Notes under the pieces: model-generated
What the model was told of the DNA's origin: nothing
The model's input: the letters and a program-made list of their open reading frames with translations, nothing else
Database searches by the model: none
Assembly: GCA_905221605.1 (NCBI GenBank)
Contig: CAJNDS010000412.1
Location: 1-64,000 of the forward strand
Origin: Symbiodinium natans
Lineage: Eukaryota; Sar; Dinophyceae; Suessiales; Symbiodiniaceae
Direction of reading: 5' to 3'
DNA length: 64,000 bases
Program-made: the position numbers and the translations under genes
Shown here: in pieces, positions 10,947-21,429 of the stretch
Layout of the letters: each line of letters opens with the position of its first letter
Numbering within the stretch: the stretch's first letter is position 1

Positions 10947-13900
10947 TGTGTGTGTGTGTGTGGCTCTCAACTTTGTTTCTCTTACCCCCGGATGCGTCTT
11001 TTGTATTCACTGTAAGTTCGTTCTCTTTCTCTTGCCTCCCAACTTCGTGTCTTCAATTCTCGGGTGTTTTTATGAATATTCACTACAGTCTTCAGAGTAT
11101 CTACATTGTTGGGCTCCCAATTTTTCTTTCAATAAAGGGGGTTACCTTGTGTGCATTTCTTGGGTTTGGCTCCCGCAATGAAAAGTTGTCCTCCTGGACG
11201 TCTCGGGCCCAAACAGCTTCTTCTGTTTTCAGTGGTTGCATTCATCAGATCCTTGCGGGAGGTTAAGCCTTAAGCCCGAAACCCTAAGCCCTAAGCCCTA
11301 AACCCTAAACCCCAAACCCTAAACCCTAAACCCCAAACCCTAAACCCTGAACCCTAAACCCTGAACCCTAAGAGCCACAGCGCAGGATGGCCTTCCCCCG
11401 CCGCAGCAGCAGATGCCCGAGCCCGTGATGGTGGCTGCCACCGTGGTCGGCTCGGGCAACGAGGCGCGATGCGCGCGCAGCGAAGAGCTGCCATAGTGGT
11501 GCCCTTCAAGGGGCTGGAAATCTTAAGCCTGGAACTCTGGGGTTTAGGGATTTAGGGATTTAGGGTTTAGGGTTTGGGGTTTAGGGTTTAGGGTAAGATC
11601 TTAGTAAGTTAGGTTCTTCGGGTTTGTTGAGGCGCAGAGTCCTTCTTGATTGCAGGCATCCCTAGACCTTTCCGGCAGCCTTCCGCATCACCTTGCGGAG
11701 TGAGGTGTCGGGTTTAGGGTTTAGGGTTTAGGGCTTAGGGCTTAGGGCTTAGGGCTTAGGGCTTAGGGTTTCGGGTTTGGGATGAAGGTGGTACCCCCCC
11801 CCCCCTCGAGGAGTTTGCTTCATTGCAGTAGATTCAAAAGCCTAACCCCTGAACCCCCTGAGCCTTAAAACCCTAACTGCCCCCCGCTCAAGCCGGCGTT
11901 TCGGGGCGCTAACTCCGCAAGGTGGCTTAAGTCGCCTCACCTGGCCGTGAGGCTGCAGATGTGGGGTTTAGGGTTTAGGGTTTGGGGTTTGGGGTTCGGG
12001 GTTTGGGGTTTAAGGTTTAGGGTTTAGGCTTTGGGGTTTGGGGTTTGGGGTTTGGGGTTTGGGGTTTGGGACTTGGGGTTGACTGTTCTTCCTTGGGTTC
12101 AGGGTTTCGGGATTTGGGGGTTGGGTTTAGGGGCCCCAAAGCCACAAGCAGATGGGCTCTTGCAGAGATTGGGTCTTAAGAAAGTGCGGGCAATTCCTGA
12201 TCCTTTCAAGCCCCCAACTCTCCTGAAATCGGGTCACACTTGGGATGCTCCCGCTTATACTAACAGTCCTTAATTGGGATAGTACCCCTTATTATCATCC
12301 CGGTATTCCCTATCAAGGACTGTTAGTATAAGGGGAACATTCAAAGGTCACACCTTAGAGGAAGAGAAAGATCAGTCCTCTAAACCGATGCAATCATGTG
12401 CCTTCACAAGCGGTTGAAAACACGGTGGCGCTCCCCAAACAGGCCTTACAAACCGAGAGAGAGCGAGAGAGCGCGAGAGACAGCGAGAGAGAGAGAGAGA
12501 GAGAGATCGATGTAGCTTGAGAGCCGTTCTGATGCCTAAACAAGAAAGCAGGGGCAAGCACATCAATATTGCAGCGACAGTGGCCGTCCTTAGCAAATCG
12601 GATTGACAGTCAGCCCACTCACAGCTCAAAGAATGTGAAATGTGTGGAACAAGCTTTACCGTCGTCTAGAATGCTATCACATACAAGTTTAACGTTGAGA
12701 AGGCCACCCAAACCCACCCCAATGCACAAGGCTGGCTGCGCGGACGTTTTTTCGACATGCGCAACGGCGAGACCTTGCTGCATTCCTTGACGACCTATAC
12801 TTTGGATTGACACTGTGCTGTTTTTTTGTTGGTGCGAGGCAAACATAGTGAATCTTATATGTTACACATTGTTACACATTTGATTAAAGCAAGACAAGAA
12901 AGGATCGTTTCCGCCCGAAATCACTTGCCAGGTAGAATTCCATGTGATGCTGTGTCAAAACCACAGCCAACACTTTTGCCAACTTGGGAATCTCAAAAGA
13001 TTTCGTTTTGGAACCGCCACTTGTCAGGTCCTTTTGTCATCTCCGGCAAGAATATCCCATGGATTACGCCCGTCAGACACATCCGAAACCAATGCCCGGA
13101 AACAAAGGAAAGCAAAAGACTGCAGCGACATCCAGCCTTGAGCGTGACTTCTTGAATCGAGTTGCAAATGTGCAAGTCAAATAGCCCCTGCTTTTGGTTG
13201 CAAACCTGCAAATTTCTTAGGCTTCCAAGCTATTCTGAATGTTGCCGTAGGTTCAGGTGGGGGTTCCCTTGTTCCATAGTGAGGGGGTCTATTTTTTTGG
13301 GGTGGAAGAGGTTACCGAACTTGTTGCTAAGCATCCGTGAGGTGTTCGCAAACGTTGGCGAAGAGTTCCCGAAGCGACCCTAAACCCTAAACCCTCAACC
13401 CTCAACCCTCAACCCTCAACCCGCAACCCTAAACCCTAAACCCTCCAAGCAGGGCTTGGGGCTTATAAGGTTCAGGTGGCTGCCCCAGCTCTGCCAAACT
13501 TCGGGGCTCATCGCGTGCTTGTCACTCAGCCAGGCCTTGAAGTAAAGAGAAGCCATACCTTGTCAGGCAGCTGCATAATTAATATGGGGATGAAAGATGC
13601 ATTCTTCAGAATTTATTGCGCCACTTTATGACAACCCCCAAAGCCCAGAACTGCTCGCGGAGGGTTTTCAGCCTGGCTGGCTCAGGAACTGCCCAAAGAG
13701 CTGCGCTGAGCGCATTTTTCAGAGGCACAGTCGGCGCTCCGTACCCTTTTGTATACAGCGCTTTGGACGACTACCCATGCCGTGGCTTCGTAATCCCGCC
13801 GGTGTCATCTGGGTTAAGCCCAGCCCTCCTTGGCGTGTACAGTTCAGGAGCCAAAAAGCCAGCAACAGAAAGCAGTACCTTTTGACCCGTGTATGACAAT

Positions 13901-14400
13901 ACTGAATACCAGAAGCTGCCCTAAAATGCACTCTAGTTTAGGCCACCCTAAAACCCCAAGCCCTAAACCCTAACCGCAAAAAAGGAATTCTCGTTGAGGC
14001 TCCCATATTCTGCAGGTTGGTGCCTCAAGAAGATTACCCGCAAGTCATCAAGCCTTCAAGTCTCATAGGGTTGCCCTCTGATCCCTCACCCAAAGGGGCA
14101 TTGCTGGGCTCTCGGGCTTCGAGAGGTACCCCTTCGAAGCCAGATGTCTTTCGGGCTGTGCAGAGTTTAGGGGGCAGGGAGTAGCGGGCTTTTGCGGTTG
14201 AATCTTCTCTGCTTCCAGCTCGAAAGGAGACCTAGGACACATTCTTCTCAAAAAGAGAAGATGTTGGCAGGGGGACGTCTCTCAAGCGGCGGCGAAAATG
14301 GCCTGGAAAATGGGACTGTAGCTTGGGGCTGAAGGTGTAAAGCTGAAGGGCTTCAAGCCCTCTAAGCCCTCCATGCCTTCTAAGCCCAAACCCAAAACTC
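10090..14400. other. Gene-poor stretch with telomere-like blocks
   Basis: No coding region could be supported. The stretch holds TTTAGGG-type blocks at about 10237-10290, 11541-11595 and 11708-11775, CCCTAAA blocks at 11277-11371 and 13380-13445, TTTGGGG variants at 11960-12080, a (GT)n run at 10915-10962, a GA tract near 12450-12505, and one MITE (12240-12345). Confidence 0.6.
12240..12345. mobile_element. MITE family 1, copy with exact 8-bp target duplication
   Basis: Short non-autonomous inverted-repeat element of 106 bp. The left end TTGGGATGCTCCC leads into TTATACTAACAGTCCTTAA; the right end carries the same sequence inverted. GGTCACAC flanks it exactly on both sides (12232-12239 and 12346-12353). 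An 8-bp duplication is usual for hAT-like transposases, but the mobilising enzyme is not known here. Related copies lie at 30820-30922, about 61220-61303 and, truncated, about 38780-38811. Confidence 0.8.
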
Positions 14401-15363
14401 CCTCAACGGATTCGGGTTCAGGGCTTGGGGAAAGATCGAAACTCGAAATGTAGGGGCGGGGTTTCGTTTTTGTGTTGCACAGAGCATGGGCAGTGGGTGC
14501 TGGTTGAGGGCCTTTCGGGTTTAGAGCTTTTAGGGTACGCCAAAGCGACGCTTCGCGCGCGGTTGGTCGAAGGATATGTGCCTAACGAGATCGCGGAGGA
14601 TGTCCGACAAAGCGACGATGCAGGACGCAAACGATGCCAGGACGCGAGCCAGGAAGCCCATGCTGTGTTTGGGCTTGACGTTGCGAAATCTCCACGCTCA
14701 TCTTGCCCGCAGCCATGGATTCCGCTTTGCTACGCGCATGGGGACATCCGGCGTCAGGCTATGCCGTCGCCAATGGAAGCCTGATGAGATGCCGAAAGCC
14801 ATCGACAGCCGAGGACGCGAAGCCTTTCTCATTGAAGTTGGACTCGACGCATCGTGTGCTGTCCCCGAAGGATGCGCTCAGGGGAGGCCGGCCACCAAGC
14901 TCCGCCTGGAAGTATAGGAGCCGTCTGCTGAATAGCGGCTGGAAAACTTGGAGAATGCATTTGCCGCCAGGCCGAATTCCTGCACACTTCGTCTGACCAC
15001 CTGCGTAACCCAAACGTGTAAGACAGGAGCTTAAAAATTGCCAACAATCCGTCTATAGTCCCCTCATAACTTTAACAAGAGGCCTTCACTAAGCCCACTG
15101 CTGCGCCGCGCTGGGTGCATGGGCGCACGGGCGCTGACGCGAAGGTTCAATTAGTTCACGACGCCTGCGATGGCCAGCCGTCACCCGAGAACTTGTGGCC
15201 GCAATTCGAAAAGACCGCCATGGGCCGCCCAGCGTTTCAGGCAAAGGCCAGAACCTTAGAGCCGCCATATGCCGTAATCTACAACCACGGTCATGCGAAG
15301 CAAGCTTCTCGCAAAGCCCTTTGAACTTGGTGAATTTTGTGGGAACCTGCGCAGACACAACCT
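14401..15363. other. No supported gene
   Basis: Several overlapping open frames of 60-120 codons exist on both strands, but none has recognisable motifs or a clear codon signal. Nothing can be called. Confidence 0.4.
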
Positions 15364-15813
15364 TCAATGTGTCCATAAGCAACAACAAAGCCAAGTGAAG
15401 GCAAACCAGTGCCCCTCCCTAAACCTCACGCCACCGTGAAGGAAACACGACGCCATCGAGTCCATCAGTGGATCTTTGCCAATTTGCAATGCGTTTGCCA
15501 CTGCTCGCATGTCCTTGAATTGCTCATATTGTGTCTTGTCCGTGCTCGCTCCGCACAGCGTGCTCTGAAGCTTCTCTATCCGGAAGCCGTGGTGCGACCC
15601 TTTGTCCGCCAGTTGTTTGGGACTGATGACGAGTGCGGGGTCTGCAATGCAAGCATTGAAGAGGATTTCAGAACCCAGTACCAGCGCAACATGGTGCACT
15701 GGTGCGTTGACACTTTCCGATAGTAGAGGGGTCATGGCGTCTTCGTCTTGCGAGTCAGAGTCGCACTCATCAGCACAAACCTTGGCAGCCTTGAGAAACG
15801 AGTGCTCGAGCAA
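15364..15813 (-). CDS. Hypothetical protein fragment
   Basis: A 149-codon open frame with balanced, protein-like composition: an acidic part (DECDSDSQDEDAMTP) and a following stretch of mixed helices and strands. I recognise no family. It has no signal peptide or membrane segment. Plus-strand open frames overlap it but look less protein-like. It may be one exon or a decayed fragment. Confidence 0.3.
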   Translation of the reverse strand: MLEHSFLKAAKVCADECDSDSQDEDAMTPLLSESVNAPVHHVALVLGSEILFNACIADPALVISPKQLADKGSHHGFRIEKLQSTLCGASTDKTQYEQFKDMRAVANALQIGKDPLMDSMASCFLHGGVRFREGHWFAFTWLCCCLWTH

Positions 15814-16613
15814 AACTTAAGATTCGGATGACACTGGCTGAATATGGCTCGCGACGGGAGCTGGGCAACTTAACGCGTCGCATCTGCCATGCATTCCGCT
15901 CCAAGGCTGGACGGACACAACAATCCCAGAGACCGGACATTCCAACCAGGACCAGCACGGAAACACCTGGCAAAGGAATGCCGCGCACAGATTGCCACGA
16001 ATTTGCTGTGCCCACGGCATAGCGAACACATGGGCTGCCAAACTATGTTGAGCACCGTGCGGGTCAGCTGAACAAAGATGGCCAAACAGGCTTGCGGTCG
16101 TAATCTTGGACGTTCGCAGTGAAAGGGTCCCAGCCGAGTTCGCCGAAAACTGCCGCGCCCGGGGCACTTGCAGGCCAGCCAAGCAATCGCCCACCCCAAT
16201 GCCGCAACTGCTTGTGAAGGCGACGCGCAGAAATGTCAGCAAGAAAGGCAGCCCCATGTGGCATTGCCGGCGGTGTGCAGGTGGCGTACGATGGATGGAA
16301 ATCTTGCACCGCCTGTGAACGTATTGCTAGAGGCTGCACCACTCCTGGAGACGACTCAAATCGGTTGCCACAGGCAGGCCTTGCAAAATCGGTGCAAGAT
16401 TTCCCCCAGTCCCCAGCATGGGCTGTGCGGAGGCTTCAGTTGACTGCCAGGTCGGGCACTCAGGTATCGTGCGTTCCGGCAACATTCAGTCAACGTCACA
16501 GTCAACGATGTTGGCATGGCCAGCAATTCCTTGAAAAGCATAAAACTAAAAGCTTGAGGTGTTTGGCGTTTACGCTTGGAAACCATGGAAAAGCTGGCAG
16601 GCGTCGCACTTCG

Positions 16614-16700
16614 GCAACGTTGACTGTAACGTTGACGGTCACGTTCAGTGAACGTTGACGCAACGTTGACTGAACGTTGGCTGAACGTTGACAGACCGTC
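16614..16700. repeat. AACGTTGAC minisatellite
   Basis: Six to seven imperfect units of about 10-12 bp built on AACGTTGAC, with scattered related units from 16485. The core AACGTT is palindromic. Confidence 0.7.
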
Positions 16701-16863
16701 GACGGTGAAAGCGCAATTGACGCGACCGGAGGCCTGACGTGTAGTAGTTTGAGGGCTTTGCTTCGGATTCCCTACCTGCTGATCGGTGGGTCAGACCTGC
16801 TTTGAACTGGGTTCCGAATTGGTCTCGCCGCATGGGGCGACCCAGGTACCAATGGGATTCCAT

Positions 16864-17944
16864 GCTTCAAAACTTCTGTCGGTGGAAACGATGTGAGAAC
16901 TGGCAACTTGAAGCCCAAGATGAGGCGAGATGGTCAATGCGGCAATGCTGTTTTCGGACTTTCTGTCCTTCATGGACCGCGTGTGAGCGCCGGTTTTCTG
17001 TACAGTTCTTGCTAAATTTGCCTGAGCCCTAAATGGGTTGCGCCTACGGGCTTTCAGGCTTAACTCTGATTCTGAGCATAACGACTACCAACCCATAACC
17101 TTGACATCGTGCTTTGCAAAAACTTGAGAAAGGTTGATTTTAAATCGCATCAGGCCGGACGTGGATGCGCAGCTTGATCCTTCCCAGGCAGAATTTCGCT
17201 GGGGATCCGATGTTCAGGTCTATGCTCTGTTGGAAACTCTTACGTTGCGCACGCTTTGCGCTTTCCTGAGGTCCACAAAGCGTTTGTTGTGGCCTGGCGG
17301 GACGGCGCTTTTCTTCTCCCTTTGTACGACAGGCAGTCAGCGGTCCCGGTGCAAAAGCCGGCAGGTTTGCGGAGTGCAACGAGGCGCCCGAGGCCATGGG
17401 CGGCGGCGATGGTGGGGGGGGGGGGAGCCGGGCGAGTGCGATCTCGCAGAAGGCGGCCTCGTCCTGGAGGAGGCGTGGCGCCGCGCCGCGAGCGGCGCAG
17501 TTTGGTTGGAGAGCATGGCAGCGGCAAGGAGTGCGACCGGCGCGTCGGGAACAAATCCGGGTCAAGCGGTGCATACGGCTGGCTGGGGCGGCAGGCGGGG
17601 TCACGCAACCGTTGGAGCGTTGCATCGTCGCCAGGGGCAAGCGGCTCGCTGAGCAGGGCCCGCCGGGCGGCAGACAGCACTCCCAAGCGCGCAAGGTGGC
17701 GGCCCTGCTAGCACGTTGCTCAGCGATGGGCTCACTGGCAGGGGGCTTACGCGGCCTGCTGAACCTGCATGCTGTTGCCAGGTGCATAAACGATGACCGT
17801 CTGGTAATTTGCAGTCTCCATGTGCTTGACTAACACCACATCCCAATCGCAAGTTGATAATTTTAACGCTACGCGACCCGTTTCGCCCCGGCCCAGTGCG
17901 TCCGCGTGAGCATGGTGATTCCGCAGCGCCCAAGTCGCTGGACC
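16864..17944. other. GC-rich stretch without a supported gene
   Basis: Long overlapping frames on both strands at about 17130-17830 are what GC-rich DNA gives by chance. The minus strand here may be the decayed 3' part of the LINE-like remnant at 17945-18662, but no motif proves it. Confidence 0.35.
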
Positions 17945-18662
17945 TCAAGCAATAAGGTGAGCGTGGGACGGCTGATGCGTCCGCATCGTCCGCCGACCTG
18001 AACTCCGACCACAACCAGTCGGCAGCTGCTGGAATTCCAGGTAGGTCCGGTGCTTGCAGTCGACTGCCTGGTTCAGCGCGAGGCCTGGCTCATGATCAGC
18101 CCGCGGATGCGGCTGGCCATCCCGGCATATGCGGCTAACGATCGTCGCGTCAACGGCGATCTGCGCGCCCTGCCAAATGGAGAGCCGTTGGCCACCACTT
18201 CGATCCGGCGCGTGTCGGCCGCAGGCACATCCAGGTTGAGGATGGTTGAGGTCACGCAGGACGACATGGGGCGGCGACTCGGGCGCCTGCTTCCCTACAG
18301 ATGCGAGCCGCCGCCTGCTCAAGGGGGCCAGCTCTCCTGGCCAGCACACCAACTTGCGCGCATGCGGAGCGGTGGTCCCCGTAGACGTCCAAGCTTCCAC
18401 CACAAGAGCAGCGCCGCGGGGGATACTGCAGGTGGCGCATGCGCGGCAACTGCTGGAGCAGGCGGTCCTGCTCGTGCGCACGAGGCCCCCATCCGGGCGG
18501 GAAGTAACGCGCCAGCACGCCTGGAGCACAGGTTAGAACTGCGTGTGTCGCCGCTTCCCGACATGTCGATGGGAGCTGCATTGCCGAGGGGACAGATTGC
18601 AAGACTTGTCGGGCAGAAAACTTGGCAGCTTCGAGGACTGCCGGCCATCGCCCCACGACCAT
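17945..18662 (-). mobile_element. LINE-like retroelement remnant, C-terminal domain
   Basis: The minus strand codes pieces of a Cys/His motif (CSCGGSLDVYGDHRSAC) followed by GVLARRAGPLEQAAARICRE, then DVPAADTRRIEVVANG, then QIAVDATIVSRICRDG. This order (CxCG..LD..G.H...C, GVLxRR, RRIEVVA, AVDxTLVS) is what I know from the C-terminal end of reverse-transcriptase proteins repeated in dinoflagellate genomes. The pieces lie in more than one frame with interruptions, so it is a dead copy. The RT domain itself is not visible. Confidence 0.5.
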
Positions 18663-18770
18663 AGCGAACGCAAGTTTCGGCGGGGCGGACGGGCTTGACG
18701 ATCAGCATTGGCCATGATTTGCTCAAGCTTTTGGACACGAGAGCCTTGAACGGACCCTGAACAATTCCCA

Positions 18771-18971
18771 CTATCCCAGCCTGTCCCCAAACGCTGGTTG
18801 CAAAGTCGCCAATTGCTGCCCCACCGAGGCTATCACTCGCTCAATTTCGCTACGCACAATGTTTGCTACAGTGGCAACGGACAAGCCCACGTCTCCTCCC
18901 ACTTGCAACTCTAATTCCTCATCGTTATCATCATCCATCGCAGTCAGAGGAGAACGAGTGGCCCGTGTCAC
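18771..18971 (-). CDS. Hypothetical fragment upstream of the LINE-like remnant
   Basis: A 66-codon frame with an acidic start (DDDNDEELELQVGG) and a helical, coiled-coil-like part (ATVANIVRSEIERVIASVGQ). It is on the same strand and just upstream of the LINE-like remnant, so it could be part of the same decayed element. Family unknown. Confidence 0.25.
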   Translation of the reverse strand: MTRATRSPLTAMDDDNDEELELQVGGDVGLSVATVANIVRSEIERVIASVGQQLATLQPAFGDRLG

Positions 18972-19189
18972 TGCTTTCGTGATTCCGACATAGTTAAAAT
19001 CACGTCAACAGCTGCAGGTTCTGCCACACCGAGCAGTCAGCCCCAAAGACCATGCAACTACTCGTCCCTACTTTCGGCTGTTCTTACTGGTTGAAGGAAC
19101 TACGCATGCTACCTTGGAAACATGCGCACGTTGTATGTGCAAACACGCGAGCGCGCCGTTGACGGGTTTGCCGCGAGGCCCGCAACGTC

Positions 19190-19330
19190 CGCGTCGCCGA
19201 CATGAACATCGACGTACCCGTCGCTGACGACAGGCGCATCGCCCCTTGGCACGGCTCGCAGCTCGCGGTTGACGCCGCGCTCGTCTCCCCGCTCGCACGT
19301 GCGGGCGAGCCCCACCTGCGGGGCGCTCTG
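19190..19330 (+). mobile_element. Second LINE-like C-terminal fragment, opposite strand
   Basis: The plus strand reads DMNIDVPVADDRRIAPWHG then SQLAVDAALVSPLARAGEPH, the same motif order as the minus-strand remnant at 17945-18662 (DVPAADTRRIEVV, QIAVDATIVSRICRDGQPH). Only about 45 residues survive. The two remnants point towards opposite strands. Confidence 0.45.
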
Positions 19331-19720
19331 TCACCGCAGCAGCACGGCGCAAGCGACACGGCACGTACCCCGAACTCCTCCACGCCGGGCGGTGCCGCCT
19401 CGTCGTCCTCGGCCTGGAAGAGGATGGGCGCTTTGGCACCGAAGCAGCCGCAGCCGTGGGAGCAGCGAAAGTGCCCGCACTCGGTGGCCCGGTCGTACTC
19501 CCACCAAAGCCGGCTGCCGCAACCTCCGCACGCCTCTCCGGCATTTGACGGGACATGGATGTCATCCAGCTGGACGTCCCGAGCACACCCAGGGCATACC
19601 CAGGCAGGTTGCCAAAACGTCGCACTGCAACGGGAAAATGCCTGCGCTGTGTGCTCCGCCGGCTCCCCCAAACCGAGGCTTCGCTTTCGCCCGTTCGGGT
19701 CCACGTGAAACATTACAAGC
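19310..19720 (-). CDS. Cys-rich hypothetical protein segment
   Basis: The minus strand codes WVCPGCARDVQLDDIHVPSN, then ACGGCGSRLWW and CGHFRCSHGCGCFG: three or four Cys/His pairs with zinc-ribbon-like spacing, within a longer open frame (about 19084-19989). No named family is recognised. It overlaps the plus-strand LINE-like fragment at its low end, so only the Cys-rich core is proposed as coding. Confidence 0.3.
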
Positions 19721-19989
19721 GTCAGACTGTTCCTGCTGCTAGTGGACCACGGTCCTATAAGGACATGGGGAATGGGGGCGTGCTTGGTGGGCCGGCTACC
19801 TCGGACGAGCCGTGAGCTCGAGCACCGCCGGGGCGACAACCCTTCGCCTTGAGTGCGTGCTCGCCACCCGTTCGCGTGAGCCGAGCGCGCTCGCACTGTA
19901 GAGCTTGCGGGACGCCGGACACTTCTGGTTCGCCCTACGGCCGCCCCTGCTCTCCGCCTTGATGTCGGGGTGGACGCATCCTGCATCAC

Positions 19990-21429
19990 CGGGTGTCTCT
20001 CTCGCTCTCACTCCTCGACCTGGTGGCATGCTGTGCAGCGGTGGTTGTTTTGCTTGCTGTTTTAAATGTGTTCAGCAGCAACACCGTCCTTGATGTATCG
20101 AAGCAATCGCCACTCTGAAACCGCCACTCAACACAGGCGAGGTTACGCTTACCAAACGTTAGGAAATGGAAAAACACGTGATGCGTCCATCTGTTTACCC
20201 AAAGGAAAAGGCGTGCTTTGCGGTACTGCTTGTGGTGGTAGGTCTTGGACAGGAGCAGTGCAACCACACAACCACAAATTTCCTGAAGTTCCCGTGGTCC
20301 CAAGCCTTGAGACGTGTCGCTTGGTGGGACCTGGAGGCCACGCGGCAGAAGTTAGATGAGAGGGGACCTTTCGGTGCTACGTGAAAAGTTAAAATGCTAA
20401 TGTCAAGAGCTGCTGTGGAGGTTTGTTTCGTTGGCCGAGGCGTTTAGATGAAAACATTGGCAGAAACATCAGGTTGACGGCTGCCAACAGTTAGATTTGG
20501 GCTCAAAGCGCCCAACAAACAGTGTAGTAGTCTGCTTCAGTACATGTTTGCCTAAGAGCTGATGTGAGTTGTGTTGGCTCGCACCTGGAAGTCCATGCTG
20601 CTTGCCACCGCTTTTTGTGCCTGAGCCAGTTAGGGTAAAGCATTTTTTCTGTGACTTGGTGGTTTTGGTTTGGCCCTGGCTTGCGGGGCCGCTTAGAGGC
20701 AGCAGTCCCTGAATTTCGCAAGCCGAGGCATGGGCATCAGGTTGGCTTCATCAACGAGACCTGCGCAGCAGGATGTTCTGCTTGCACGTCCAGGCGACGG
20801 AACAGTGGCATGGGTGTGTTTTCTAATCTTTCTAAGTTCCAGCAGGGCATTTCTTGGTGTGCAAGGCGACGGCTGTTCTACGTTGTTTCAGATCGTTACA
20901 CTTGGCTTCTCGGGATGCAATCGTGACGGGCTCGAGAAAGATGGGTCCTTGAACGATCGTGTGTCACGATCAGAACTGAAAGTGAACATTGTGCATTCTG
21001 ATCGGATAATGTTGCCCCGAGAATTCATTCCCATGTTCCTCACTGCCGATTTGCGGTTCGTGCGCAGGTACGGAGGAGACACTACACCGCTGGCCTGACT
21101 CGCGCATTCTGCCGAGCTCGTGTGAAGACAACGGTGTGATCGCACTCGCGCCCGGGGTCACCTATCACACGAAGGCAACGGCGTCTTCATCATATGGAGG
21201 GCCTGTTTCTATCGAAGCTGTTAGGTTCATGGGTCTTTTTTTGTAGGTAGTAGCTGGTTTGTCAGTGACTTATAGTGACTTCGAGGTTGCTGTGATGCTT
21301 CAAGTAGCATGGCGTAGATCTGCCACAGGTGCGTCTACATGTGTAATTTTCGCACAATGCCAAACCTCGGTAAACCCAAAGCATCCTCGAAGGTGGGTCT
21401 CCACCCTATCCAGGCACACTGCCACACAT
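19990..21429. other. No supported gene
   Basis: Upstream exons of the surface-protein gene may lie here (for example near 20650-21100 on the plus strand), but no motif or clear splice pair could be recognised. Confidence 0.35.

Noticed and set aside
10762-11266. Cys/Val-rich frames
   Set aside because: They translate the (GT)n run and low-complexity flank.
17134-17833. Overlapping GC-rich frames on both strands
   Set aside because: Long frames are expected by chance in GC-rich DNA; no motif or family signal.
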